A stretch of 64,000 bases of DNA from Leucothrix mucor DSM 2157. Its GTDB lineage: Bacteria; Pseudomonadota; Gammaproteobacteria; Thiotrichales; Thiotrichaceae. Below, one piece after another: positions 20,185 through 29,040 of the stretch; the stretch's first letter is position 1; every line of letters starts with the position of its first letter. Made by a program: the position numbers and the translations under genes. Under the pieces are notes generated by a model. It saw only the letters and a list, made by a program, of their open reading frames with translations. It did no database searches and was not told where the DNA came from. The DNA is taken from contig NZ_ATTE01000001.1 of NCBI RefSeq assembly GCF_000419525.1, positions 3,058,501 through 3,122,500 of the forward strand, in the 5' to 3' direction.

Positions 20185-21096
20185 ATGACACTTCAACGCT
20201 CCCTGAAGGCAAGTACACTCGCTATGCTATTGCTCTGTAGTCCCGTAATGGCTGAAACAATAACGATTGAAACCGCTCGCGGCCCTGCAACTGTCGATGC
20301 CAAACCAGAAACCATTGCCGTGTTTGATATCCCTGCAGTCGACACCCTAAACGCGCTGGGCATCACGGTTAACGGCACGGTTGATGAAGTCTTTGTTGAT
20401 TACCTAGATGAAGTGAGCCAATCGGCAAAGGTGACCGGAAGCTTATTTGAGCCGGATTACAAGGCCCTGTCCATGATGAAGCCAGACCTGATTATTGTTG
20501 GTGGTCGCTCTTCAACAACCTTAGATAAAGTGTCCAAAGTCGCACCAGCCGTTGATATGACCATCACCGGTGACGCTCTAATGGAGCAATCCCGTCAACG
20601 AATCAATACTTACGGAGAGTTGTTTGGCAAGCAAGATAAAGCAAAGGAACTAGTGAGCGAATTGGATGACGCGCTGGCACAAGCAAAAGCTGCCGCCAAA
20701 GGAAAAGGCAATGGGCTGATATTAATGACCAATGGCCCCAAAGTCTCAGCCTTCGGCACAGGCTCACGGTTTGGATGGATCTACTCTGCCCTAGATCTGA
20801 AAGCCGCAACCAGCGACATCAGCATTGCGAACCATGGTGATGCCGTTTCCTTTGAATTTGTACTCAAAGTCGATCCGGACTGGATACTAGTAATTGACCG
20901 CAGCTCGGCGATCGGTGCTAAAGATGAAAGCCCGACTCAAACATTGGACAATGAAATTATTCATCAAACCAAAGCATGGAAAAATAATCAGCTGGTTTAT
21001 CTGAATAGCGCTGATATCTACATTGCCAGTGGCGGCATTCAGTCCCAGTTACGGACTCTGGCATTGTTAAGTAAGGCATTTAACGCTGCTCAGTAA
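20185..21096 (+). CDS. Siderophore ABC transporter, periplasmic binding protein
   Basis: Captures the ferric siderophore in the periplasm and hands it to the membrane permease. A signal peptide ends at VMA|ETITIE. The class III binding-protein fold is seen as PETIAVFDIPAVDTLNALGI, then EPDYKALSMMKPDLIIVGGR, and a second lobe with DPDWILVIDRSSAI. Sequence style resembles the VctP/FatB/YclQ/CeuE group that binds catecholate or mixed siderophores. Length is 303 residues. It opens a four-gene operon with the permeases and ATPase (gap to the next gene 15 bases). Confidence 0.87.
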   Translation: MTLQRSLKASTLAMLLLCSPVMAETITIETARGPATVDAKPETIAVFDIPAVDTLNALGITVNGTVDEVFVDYLDEVSQSAKVTGSLFEPDYKALSMMKPDLIIVGGRSSTTLDKVSKVAPAVDMTITGDALMEQSRQRINTYGELFGKQDKAKELVSELDDALAQAKAAAKGKGNGLILMTNGPKVSAFGTGSRFGWIYSALDLKAATSDISIANHGDAVSFEFVLKVDPDWILVIDRSSAIGAKDESPTQTLDNEIIHQTKAWKNNQLVYLNSADIYIASGGIQSQLRTLALLSKAFNAAQ

Positions 21097-21111
21097 GCGA
21101 TAGGAACTCCA

Positions 21112-22089
21112 ATGTCAGCCTCCTTAAAGTCCACTGCGTACTGGCCTATTGCAGGCCTTGCGCTGCTGTCTTGCACTGTCATCAGCCTGTTTATTGGCGC
21201 GATTGAGCTTAGCCCAGCCAGCTTATTGAGCAACCCTGAATCCTTATGGCTGATGGCGGCCAGCCGCTTGCCTCGCACCCTTGCAGTGCTACTCACGGGT
21301 ACCTCGCTGGCCATTGCTGGTCAGGTTATGCAAGTGCTGGTGCAAAACCGCTTTGTAGAGCCAACCACTGCGGGCAGTGGTCAGTCCGCTATTTTAGGTA
21401 TTGTACTGGTCACCTTGTGGCTGCCCAGCAGCTCAATCATGATGAAGATGGGTTTATCGAGCCTCGCTGCTTTACTGGGAACCGGGTTGTTTCTGTTATT
21501 GGTGCGTAAGCTTCCGGTACGTGACACCTACCTCGTTCCATTGGTAGGCATTATCTACGGCGGTGTGATTGGTGCTATTGCAATGTGGCTCGCCTGGCAG
21601 GCCGACTTATTGCAATTAGTCGACATTTGGCTAACGGGTGAATTTTCAGGAATCATTCGTGGACGCTATGACTTTTTATGGATTGCTGGCGCGCTGGCTA
21701 TCTTTTCTTATTATCTGGCCGACCAGTTTACCATCGCCAGCTTAGGCAAAGATCAGGCACGCAACCTCGGCTTGAATTACAACACGGTACTCGGGTTGGG
21801 CTTATTGGTGGTCTCGGTAGTGACAGCAGTCACCGTTGTAACGGTTGGCATCATTCCATTTATAGGCCTGATTGTGCCCAATATTGTCAGCCGCTGGCGA
21901 GGAGATAATTTACGTAAATCATTACCGATGGTGGCTTATCTTGGAGCCATGCTAACGCTGCTATGTGATGTGGTGGGCCGTTTGGTGATCTATCCTTATG
22001 AAATCCCCGTCGGGTCAATATTTGGAGTCGTCGGCGCGTTTATTACCTTGTGGCTGCTCTATAGCAGCCCGTCAGCGCAGAGAGCCTAG
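21112..22089 (+). CDS. Siderophore ABC transporter, permease 1 (FecCD family)
   Basis: One of two inner-membrane permease subunits. The 325-residue protein has eight or nine hydrophobic helices. Typical FecCD motifs are RLPRTLAVLLTGTSLAIAGQ, QNRFVEPTTAGSGQSA, and GIIPFIGLIVPNIVSRWRGD near the C-terminus, the last being the coupling region for the ATPase. Similar in style to FatD/YclN/VctD. Followed after one base by the second permease gene. Confidence 0.9.
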   Translation: MSASLKSTAYWPIAGLALLSCTVISLFIGAIELSPASLLSNPESLWLMAASRLPRTLAVLLTGTSLAIAGQVMQVLVQNRFVEPTTAGSGQSAILGIVLVTLWLPSSSIMMKMGLSSLAALLGTGLFLLLVRKLPVRDTYLVPLVGIIYGGVIGAIAMWLAWQADLLQLVDIWLTGEFSGIIRGRYDFLWIAGALAIFSYYLADQFTIASLGKDQARNLGLNYNTVLGLGLLVVSVVTAVTVVTVGIIPFIGLIVPNIVSRWRGDNLRKSLPMVAYLGAMLTLLCDVVGRLVIYPYEIPVGSIFGVVGAFITLWLLYSSPSAQRA

Positions 22090-22090
22090 C

Positions 22091-23062
22091 ATGAGTGAGC
22101 AATACACACGGGCTCGCCACTCCAAATCCTACACGGTTGTTTGGCTGACGCTTATCTCAGTCCTTGTTTGCCTGATTTACCTGTTTCAGGGCGCTGAGGG
22201 CAATAAGCAGTTTATTATCACATTTCGGCTGCCAACGTTAATTGGGCTAGTCATTACTGCCGCAGCGATTGGCGTATCCACCATATTATTCCAGACACTC
22301 AGTAGTAATCGCATACTCACCCCGTCACTCATGGGCTTCGACTCGCTCTATGTCTTGCTGCAAACCAGCGTTGTGTTCTTGTTTAGTGCGCTGGATTATG
22401 TATCGCTACCCACCTACTGGAAGTTTTTCGGTGAATTGATCTTGATGACTCTGCTATCGGTTGCGTTGTTCAGTACCCTGCTGACGCGCCTGCAAGCGGA
22501 CTTCTCCCGCATGATTTTAACCGGCATTATCTTTGGTATTTTATTCAGGTCGCTGTCTGGCTTTATGGGACGCGTCATGTCGCCCAATGATTACGCAGTA
22601 GTACAAAGTGCCAGCTATGCCCGCTTTAGCAATATCGATGAATCGCTGTTGGTCTACGCGGCAGCCATTGTGCTGCTAGCACTACTCCTCATTGCCAGCA
22701 TTCATCGCAAACTGGATGTGATGGCATTAGGACGAGATATTTCGATCGGCTTGGGCGTTAATCATCGCAACTGTGCATTTCAGGTGCTCACCCTAATCGC
22801 CCTACTTGTAGCCACGGCAACTGCGCTGGTTGGCCCTGTTGTGTTTCTGGGCTTACTCATTAGTAGTTTGGTCTACCGGCTTACGCCTAACCAGAGCCAT
22901 GCCAACTTATTACCGCTTAGCATTGTATTCGGTGTGCTGGTAGTGGTTGGCGGCCAGCTATTGCTAGAGCGCTTACTCAATTTACAAGTGACCATTAGTA
23001 TCGTAATTGAGCTAATTGGCGGACTGGTTTTTATTTATCTTATTCTGAGGCGTCAACGGTGA
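22091..23062 (+). CDS. Siderophore ABC transporter, permease 2 (FecCD family)
   Basis: Partner permease of the preceding gene. I start at the ATG at 22091 (MSEQYTRARHSKSY), one base after the previous stop; the longer frame from 21998 lies inside the upstream gene and is not conserved-looking. Helices include FRLPTLIGLVITAAAIGVST, and SNRILTPSLMGFDSLYVL replaces the usual NPLADP-like motif, as in FatC/YclO/VctG. The C-terminal GPVVFLGLLISSLVYRLT is the ATPase-contact region. Length is 323 residues. It overlaps the ATPase gene by four bases. Confidence 0.88.
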   Translation: MSEQYTRARHSKSYTVVWLTLISVLVCLIYLFQGAEGNKQFIITFRLPTLIGLVITAAAIGVSTILFQTLSSNRILTPSLMGFDSLYVLLQTSVVFLFSALDYVSLPTYWKFFGELILMTLLSVALFSTLLTRLQADFSRMILTGIIFGILFRSLSGFMGRVMSPNDYAVVQSASYARFSNIDESLLVYAAAIVLLALLLIASIHRKLDVMALGRDISIGLGVNHRNCAFQVLTLIALLVATATALVGPVVFLGLLISSLVYRLTPNQSHANLLPLSIVFGVLVVVGGQLLLERLLNLQVTISIVIELIGGLVFIYLILRRQR

Positions 23063-23811
23063 TTAAGACGGTAGATCTGGAGCTCAAGCTCGGTGGCAGC
23101 ACCATTCTAAACAAAGTATCGATTGAAATACCTAAGCAGCAAATAACAGCACTCATTGGCCCAAATGGCGCGGGTAAATCAACCCTGCTTCACACCATTT
23201 CACGCCTGCAAAAAGCAGATTCGGGAACGGTATTGCTAGACGATCGCCCGATCACAGAGTATGAAGACAGAGAGCTTGCGCGTGACATGTCAATTTTACG
23301 GCAGGAAAGTGTCATCGGCTCACGCTTACAAGTGCGGGAATTAATTGCGTTTGGGCGATACCCGCATAACAAAGGTCGGCATACAGAAAAGGACGATATT
23401 CTGGTCGATAAAGCGTTAGCGGCCTTTGACCTTGATACATTAGCCGGACGGTTTCTCGATACGCTATCCGGAGGCCAGAGACAAAGGGCTTTATTGGCCA
23501 TGAATTTTGCTCAGGATGCAAAGACCGTATTGCTCGATGAGCCATTAAATAATCTGGATTTAAGCCACGCTCGCCGCTTAATGCACCTAATTCAGGAACC
23601 TGACAATCAAAGCCGGACTTTTGTATTGGTATTGCATGATTTGAACTATGCCGCCCGCTACGCCGATCATATTATCGCCATGAAACAAGGAACGGTATTT
23701 GCAGCAGGTAGTACCGCTGACATTTTTGACTCTACCCTGCTTTCCGATCTTTATGAAACTCAGATCAATATTGTAGATGTTCAAGGGCGACCCATGGCGT
23801 TAACTTACTAG
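23059..23811 (+). CDS. Siderophore ABC transporter, ATP-binding protein
   Basis: Energises the importer. The 250-residue protein has Walker A GPNGAGKST at about 34-42, a Q-loop (LRQESVIGSRLQVRELIAFG), the signature LSGGQRQRALLAMN, and Walker B TVLLDEPLNNLD followed by the switch His in VLHDLNYAARYADH. It begins with GTG overlapping the stop of permease 2 (GTGA). Its own stop lies one base from the stop of the convergent hrcA, with no terminator between them. Resembles VctC/YclP/CeuD. Confidence 0.92.
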   Translation: MIKTVDLELKLGGSTILNKVSIEIPKQQITALIGPNGAGKSTLLHTISRLQKADSGTVLLDDRPITEYEDRELARDMSILRQESVIGSRLQVRELIAFGRYPHNKGRHTEKDDILVDKALAAFDLDTLAGRFLDTLSGGQRQRALLAMNFAQDAKTVLLDEPLNNLDLSHARRLMHLIQEPDNQSRTFVLVLHDLNYAARYADHIIAMKQGTVFAAGSTADIFDSTLLSDLYETQINIVDVQGRPMALTY

Positions 23812-23812
23812 C

Positions 23813-24874
23813 TCACGCCATTTTTGACCGAAGCGCTGCGGTTAATAAACGCGAGGTAATATCAACCACCGGAATAATACGCTCGTATTGCATGCGCTTA
23901 GGGCCAATCACGCCCAGCACTCCGATATGCTTATCATCGATACTGTAAGGCGCAGTCACCAGACTACAATCATTAAACACCGCACGACCGGATTCACGCC
24001 CGATAAATATCTGCACACCATTCGCTTGAATACAGCTATCTAGCAAAGTGAGCACTTCACGCTTTTCATTAAAGGCATTAAAGATTTGACGCAAGGTGCC
24101 GATATCTGACAGATCTTCGTAATCCATCAGCTTGGTTTTGCCGACAATCAAGCAACCTTCGTCTTCTACACTGCCATCCGGCACCGCTTCAAAGGCTTTT
24201 TCACCTAATTCAATCGCTGATTGCATCATCAAATTCAAGGCTTCACGATCGTTTTTCATCGCTTCGATTAAGTGCTGGCGAGCCGCTTGTAAGTCCAAAC
24301 CATTTAAATGCTGATTCAGATAATTACCCACCTGCTGCAATTCGCCGGGCTGATATTCGCGATCGGTATGAATAATGCGATTTTGTATTTCGTTGTCGCT
24401 CATCACCAAGACCACCAGCACTTGGTCTTTAGATAAATACAGAAATTCGATATGCCGCAACTCAAGCGCTTTGGCTTGCGGGAAGGTCACCACACCAGCC
24501 AGCTGAGTCACATTGGAGAGCAAACTGGACGCTGTTTTAATTAACTGACTTTGGGAGTGCGTATCGCTAAAACGCCCTTGAAAGGCTTGTAGATCCTGCT
24601 CATCAAGCGTTTGAATATTGACTAATGAATCGACAAATAAACGATAGCCCTGCGCGGTTGGAACACGACCTGCAGAAGTATGTGGCGCATGAATGTAGCC
24701 AAGATCTTCCAAATTGGCCATGACATTACGCACCGTGGCCGGGCTTATTTTCAGACCGCTACGCTTGGCCAGTGTCGAAGATCCAATAGGCTCGCCGTCG
24801 ATAATATAGGCCTCAATCAACACTTTAAGCAGCTGTAGCGCCCGTTCATTCAGTTTGCTTTTATTCGTTGCCAT
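23813..24874 (-). CDS. hrcA: Heat-inducible transcription repressor HrcA
   Basis: Represses chaperone genes by binding CIRCE elements and needs GroEL for activity. The N-terminal winged helix contains ALQLLKVLIEAYIIDGEPIGS and ISPATVRNVMANLEDLGYI, then HTSAGRVPTAQGYRLFVD, the hallmark of HrcA. The C-terminal domain has IGRESG, LVTAPY and GVLGVIGPKRMQYERIIPVV. Length is 353 residues. It diverges from nadK. It is on the same strand as grpE-dnaK-dnaJ but 7.5 kb upstream of grpE, separated by the iron-uptake genes. No CIRCE sequence was found by eye in the window. Confidence 0.95.
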   Translation of the reverse strand: MATNKSKLNERALQLLKVLIEAYIIDGEPIGSSTLAKRSGLKISPATVRNVMANLEDLGYIHAPHTSAGRVPTAQGYRLFVDSLVNIQTLDEQDLQAFQGRFSDTHSQSQLIKTASSLLSNVTQLAGVVTFPQAKALELRHIEFLYLSKDQVLVVLVMSDNEIQNRIIHTDREYQPGELQQVGNYLNQHLNGLDLQAARQHLIEAMKNDREALNLMMQSAIELGEKAFEAVPDGSVEDEGCLIVGKTKLMDYEDLSDIGTLRQIFNAFNEKREVLTLLDSCIQANGVQIFIGRESGRAVFNDCSLVTAPYSIDDKHIGVLGVIGPKRMQYERIIPVVDITSRLLTAALRSKMA

Positions 24875-24914
24875 TAAGGTTTCGGATTCTGTTAGTTATA
24901 CATATATTACTGTT

Positions 24915-24943
24915 ATATGGGGACGAATTGGAATGCTTGCAAT
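24915..24943 (-). promoter_or_regulatory. Possible sigma-32-like promoter of hrcA
   Basis: On the minus strand CCCCATAT (24915-24922) matches the heat-shock -10 exactly. About 15 bases upstream lies ATTGCA, matching CTTGAA at four of six positions. The -35 is weak, so this is a candidate only. Confidence 0.4.
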
Positions 24944-25016
24944 ATAGAATTAGCCCTCTTGCATTTAGCAGCAAGGTTTGCCACTCTAATGAACCTGATC
25001 AGAGCTGGAAAATCGT

Positions 25017-25889
25017 ATGCGCTCCTTTAACCGAATCGGCCTATTCTCCAAACAGGAAGACCCCCGAATAGCCGACACTCTGGTTCAACTTCACACCTTC
25101 CTGACTACACAAGACTTCACTGTACTGACGACCCACACCGTAGCGAGTTTTGTAGGTACTTCACCCTCTTTTACTGACCAAGAGTTGGCTAGCCAGATTG
25201 ATATGGCAATTGTGGTCGGTGGTGACGGAACATTGCTGCAAGTTGGGCGCTTACTAGCCACTGAAGATATTCCTATTATCGGCATTAATCTTGGCCGCCT
25301 AGGGTTTCTGGTTGATATCTCACCGGAGAAATTAGACGAGCAACTGCATGCCATGCTGGAAGGTCATTACACGGTTGAGCCGCGCACATTATTGCAAACC
25401 GAAGTCTACCGCGGCGACACCCTGCTCGGCAGCCGTAATGCACTGAACGATGTGGCACTGCATGTACGCAATGATGTGCGAATGATCGAGTTTGATACCC
25501 AAATCGATGGCCACTTTGTGAATACTCAACGTGCCGATGGCATGGTGATTTCCACGCCAACGGGCTCCACGGCTTACTCATTATCAGCCGGTGGCCCTAT
25601 TCTGCATCCTGGGTTAAACGCCGTTGTGCTTGTGCCAATTTGCCCGCACACACTCAGTCATCGCCCAATTGTTGTTCACTCTGATAGTGTGATTGAAATT
25701 CTGTTGTGTGAGTCTCGCAATGTGGATTCACGTATCTCTTTTGATGGTCAGTCTAATCTGGATTTATTGGCCGGAGACCGGATTGTTATTCGCCAGCATC
25801 CTCATAAACTGCGCCTGATTCATCCTGAGAATTATGATTATTATCAGATTCTACGGACTAAACTCGGCTGGAGCACCACCCCTCCCTAA
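25017..25889 (+). CDS. nadK: NAD kinase
   Basis: Phosphorylates NAD to NADP. The 290-residue protein has the family motif VVGGDGTLLQVGRLL at about 64-78, followed by INLGRLGFLVDI. NTQRADGMVISTPTGSTAYSLSAGGPI is the conserved NAD-binding core, and HPENYDYYQILRTKLGW matches the C-terminus of E. coli NadK. It diverges from hrcA and precedes recN, the usual order in many Gammaproteobacteria. Confidence 0.97.
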   Translation: MRSFNRIGLFSKQEDPRIADTLVQLHTFLTTQDFTVLTTHTVASFVGTSPSFTDQELASQIDMAIVVGGDGTLLQVGRLLATEDIPIIGINLGRLGFLVDISPEKLDEQLHAMLEGHYTVEPRTLLQTEVYRGDTLLGSRNALNDVALHVRNDVRMIEFDTQIDGHFVNTQRADGMVISTPTGSTAYSLSAGGPILHPGLNAVVLVPICPHTLSHRPIVVHSDSVIEILLCESRNVDSRISFDGQSNLDLLAGDRIVIRQHPHKLRLIHPENYDYYQILRTKLGWSTTPP

Positions 25890-25909
25890 TTTGCCCATTC
25901 GCCTTATCT

Positions 25910-25928
25910 GGCTTTGCTAGGCAAAGCC
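25910..25928. repeat. Inverted repeat between nadK and recN
   Basis: GGCTTTGC and GCAAAGCC form a perfect 8-bp inverted repeat with a 3-base spacer TAG. No T-run follows, so it is not a typical terminator; it could be an operator or a transcript hairpin. Confidence 0.55.
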
Positions 25929-25976
25929 TCGATTCGCTGGCACAATGAGCCCTCATTTACTCCCTGCACCCTATTT

Positions 25977-27656
25977 ATGTTAAGCCATATTTTTCTGCGC
26001 GACTTTGCCATTATCGAAACGCTGGACCTAGAGCTGGAGCCCGGCATGACCGCGCTAACCGGCGAAACTGGCGCTGGTAAATCAATTCTGATTGATGCTA
26101 TTGGACTGGTATTGGGCGACCGCGCGGATAGCGGCGTGGTACGCCATGGTGCAGAGAAAACTGAAATCACCCTGAGCATTGATGTCTCTGATACCCCATC
26201 GGCTATGCAGTGGCTAAAAGATCAGGATTTGGATCAGGATGAACAGTGTATTTTACGGCGGGTAATTACCAGTAGTGGCAAATCTCGCGCCTGGATAAAC
26301 GGCACGCCAACCAACCTCACCATGCTGCGTCAACTTGGCGAGCAAGTGGTGGATATCCACGGCCAGCATGAACATCAGTCGCTGATGAAAAAAGAAATGC
26401 AGCGGCAGTTGCTGGATGATTACGGCAGCCATGCCAAGCAACTGCAAACGCTGGATAAACATTACAGCGAGTGGAAACAGCTGAATGACAAACTAAGACA
26501 GCTGACCGATCAGAGCAGCGACCATCAAGCACAAATTGATTTGCTCAGCTTTCAAACCCAAGAGCTGGAAACGCTGGAGTTGGTTGAAGGTGAGTATGCT
26601 CAATTGGATGAAGAGCACTCACGCCTCTCGAATGCTGGCGAGTTATTGCAAACCGCAGCCGGTGGTATTGAGCAGCTTTATGATGCCGATGAGAACTCGG
26701 TTTACTCTATTCTTAGTCATCTAATTACCGACCTATCTGATCAGGAGCGATTGGATAGCGCGCTCACAGAACCGCTGGCATTACTGACCGAAGCCCGTAT
26801 TCAAATTGAAGAAGCGACGGGTTTATTACGTAATTATCAGGACAGTTTAGAGCTTGACCCACAGCGCTTGGATTGGGTTGAAAAGCGCATTTCTGATTTG
26901 CTGCAAATGGCGCGTAAGCACAATGTCACACCAGAAGAGTTACCTGAGAAATTTAATAGTCTGAGCACGCGACTTGCTGAATTGGATGGCGGCGATTATG
27001 ACTTGGATGCTTTGCAGGCTAAATTAGATAAGGCACGTGAACAATATTTAGAGACGGCTGAAAAACTTCATAAAGCGCGCCAAAAAGCAGCAAAGCAACT
27101 AGGACAAGGCGTTTCTACAGCCATGCAACAACTAGGGATGGGCGGTGGCGTATTTGAAATTCGCTGCGATTATGATGCAGAAAGTAAATTCACTACACAT
27201 GGCTTGGATGATATTGAGTTTCAGGTCAGCGCCAATCCCGGACAACCACTGAAAGCACTGATTAAAGTGGCTTCAGGTGGTGAGCTCTCACGAATTTCGC
27301 TGGCTATTCAAATGATTGCCGCACAAAAAGTGACATTGCCCGCATTGATTTTTGATGAGGTTGATACCGGTATTGGTGGTGGTACTGCAGAGGTGGTTGG
27401 TCAGCAATTGCGCAAACTAGGCTCTAGCCGACAAGTGCTATGTGTGACGCATTTACCGCAAGTGGCATCCCAAGCTCATCAGCATTACAAAGTAACTAAG
27501 ATTAAAGGCAAGACGAGTACCAGCACTGGCATGTTGGATTTGCAGGCGGATGAACGTGTTGAAGAAATTGCCCGTATGATGGGTGGTATTGAAATTACAG
27601 AGTCGACTCGCGCATTAGCCAGGGAAATGCTGCAAACGGGTGAGCAGTCAGATTAA
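25977..27656 (+). CDS. recN: DNA repair protein RecN
   Basis: SMC-like ATPase for double-strand-break repair. I start at the ATG at 25977, giving MLSHIFLRDFAIIETLDLEL, which aligns with the E. coli start; the frame from 25914 adds 21 unconserved residues. Walker A is GETGAGKSILIDAIG. A long coiled-coil middle region (about 150-380) is followed by the signature region KVASGGELSRISLAIQMI, the Walker B LIFDEVDTGIGGGTAEVVG and CVTHLPQVASQAHQHYKV. Length is 559 residues (E. coli 553). Confidence 0.96.
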   Translation: MLSHIFLRDFAIIETLDLELEPGMTALTGETGAGKSILIDAIGLVLGDRADSGVVRHGAEKTEITLSIDVSDTPSAMQWLKDQDLDQDEQCILRRVITSSGKSRAWINGTPTNLTMLRQLGEQVVDIHGQHEHQSLMKKEMQRQLLDDYGSHAKQLQTLDKHYSEWKQLNDKLRQLTDQSSDHQAQIDLLSFQTQELETLELVEGEYAQLDEEHSRLSNAGELLQTAAGGIEQLYDADENSVYSILSHLITDLSDQERLDSALTEPLALLTEARIQIEEATGLLRNYQDSLELDPQRLDWVEKRISDLLQMARKHNVTPEELPEKFNSLSTRLAELDGGDYDLDALQAKLDKAREQYLETAEKLHKARQKAAKQLGQGVSTAMQQLGMGGGVFEIRCDYDAESKFTTHGLDDIEFQVSANPGQPLKALIKVASGGELSRISLAIQMIAAQKVTLPALIFDEVDTGIGGGTAEVVGQQLRKLGSSRQVLCVTHLPQVASQAHQHYKVTKIKGKTSTSTGMLDLQADERVEEIARMMGGIEITESTRALAREMLQTGEQSD

Positions 27657-27680
27657 ATACTTATTAAGCTTAATGGGCAA

Positions 27681-28892
27681 TTAGTCGGTTACCGCAAGAT
27701 TAAAGGTTGGCCTGCTACTCGCTGGGGCAGGCGCTTCCTGATATAACACAACAACTTTTGGTGGTGAGTTACTTGTCGCCTCGTCGCGATCTAAATAATC
27801 AGGAATACCATCGTTATCTGAGTCGGCCGTTGCGCCTTCCAGCTTAGTTAGTCGGCTATCGCCATCATCGTTAGCGTCCTGATAATTCGGTACACCATCA
27901 TTATCGGTGTCGTCATTTAACGGCGAGCCATCTCCATCCACATCTTCCAGACGAGTTAAAATACCGTCATTGTCATCGTCGTTATCTAAACGGTCGATAA
28001 TGCCATCGCGGTCGCTGTCTTGCGGGTGATTTTTATCCTGCCCTATTTCTGCAATATCTGGAATGCCATCTTGGTCAGTATCGTCACTGAAGACTTGTTT
28101 GGTCTTGGTGGCTAATTTGGCGTTGGCGTTGGCGTTGGCGTTGGCGTTGGCGTTGGCGTTGGCGTTGGCGTTGGCGTTGGCGTTGGCGTTGGATTTTGGC
28201 TTTGCTGCGAGAACGGTGCTAGTGCTTTCTAAGAAATCAGCAATACCATTTTGATCAAGGTCGGCCAGAGTCACATTATCATCAATGCCATCCCCATTCG
28301 TATCCTCACCACCGGTGGCATCCGCATCAAACTTATCATCTACTCGGTCGTTATCCTGATCAACTAAGCTTAAGCCCGCTTCGTCATGATCGAGAATGCC
28401 ATCATTATCAGAGTCTTTATCGAGGTAGTTAGCCAAGCCGTCTTTATCAGCATCGCTGGTCCCTTCGATGATAGAAGGAATGCCGTCGCCATCATCATCT
28501 TCATCCAGTAGGTCCAATCGGCCATCACCGTCAGTATCAAGCGGAACGTTATAATTACTCCCGACTTCCAGACCATCTTTTATCCCATCGCCATCAGTGT
28601 CGCTAAGCATTAGCTCAGAGCCAAAGCGCACCTCAAGTTCATCAGGTAAACCATCGCCATCGGTATCCGTTAAGTCGGTAATAGCAACAGGCTGTGGAAG
28701 CTTTTGTTTAGCTAACTGTGCTATGGACTCTGTCATTGCAGGGACTTTCTCAGCAAAGGCTGGAATCACATAAAAGCCTAACAGAAACAGCAATACCGAA
28801 GCCGCTGAAAAGGTCAGTAAATGGGCAAAGAATCGAATTAGCTGATGTATCCAGCGAGGAAGCAGTAAAGCAAATGAGTGATAATTTTTCAC
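27681..28892 (-). CDS. Exported Asp-rich (thrombospondin type-3-like) calcium-binding repeat protein
   Basis: A 403-residue protein with an N-terminal hydrophobic segment (FFAHLLTFSAASVLLFLLGF) ending in IPAFA|EK, a likely signal peptide. Residues about 75-225 and 270-380 hold many DxDxDGxxD units such as DTDGDGLPDELE, DTDGDGIKDGLE and DDDNDGILTRLED, like thrombospondin type-3 calcium-binding repeats. The two blocks are joined by an (Asn-Ala) linker of about 12 units from a perfect 6-bp microsatellite. The C-terminus is proline-rich and carries no recognised sorting signal. It may be a calcium-stabilised surface or periplasmic protein; the partner is unknown. It converges on recN. Confidence 0.8.
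   Translation of the reverse strand: MKNYHSFALLLPRWIHQLIRFFAHLLTFSAASVLLFLLGFYVIPAFAEKVPAMTESIAQLAKQKLPQPVAITDLTDTDGDGLPDELEVRFGSELMLSDTDGDGIKDGLEVGSNYNVPLDTDGDGRLDLLDEDDDGDGIPSIIEGTSDADKDGLANYLDKDSDNDGILDHDEAGLSLVDQDNDRVDDKFDADATGGEDTNGDGIDDNVTLADLDQNGIADFLESTSTVLAAKPKSNANANANANANANANANANANANAKLATKTKQVFSDDTDQDGIPDIAEIGQDKNHPQDSDRDGIIDRLDNDDDNDGILTRLEDVDGDGSPLNDDTDNDGVPNYQDANDDGDSRLTKLEGATADSDNDGIPDYLDRDEATSNSPPKVVVLYQEAPAPASSRPTFNLAVTD
28117..28192. repeat. Hexanucleotide microsatellite (TTGGCG)12 inside the Asp-rich repeat gene
   Basis: Twelve perfect copies of TTGGCG plus TTGG. Read on the minus strand it encodes alternating Asn and Ala. The unit is two codons long, so slippage changes the linker length without shifting the frame. 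Confidence 0.97.
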
Positions 28893-29040
28893 GTCGCACC
28901 TATGTAGCAGCTTGGCATTTAGTACCTTCGCGCTGCTTTAATTTTTATTATTGTTCAATAATATGACATAACGAGGTGTTTTAAACAAGCTGAAAGGCCA
29001 TTGGTCAGACAATCGGTACGTTTTATCTATTTAGCTTGCG

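Noticed and set aside
23813-24874. CIRCE elements for HrcA near the chaperone genes
   Set aside because: I looked for TTAGCACTC and GAGTGCTAA ahead of hrcA, grpE, dnaK and dnaJ and found none.
28063-28254. Plus-strand frame rich in Leu-Ala
   Set aside because: It is the complement of the Asn-Ala microsatellite within the Asp-rich repeat gene; no start signal or other support.
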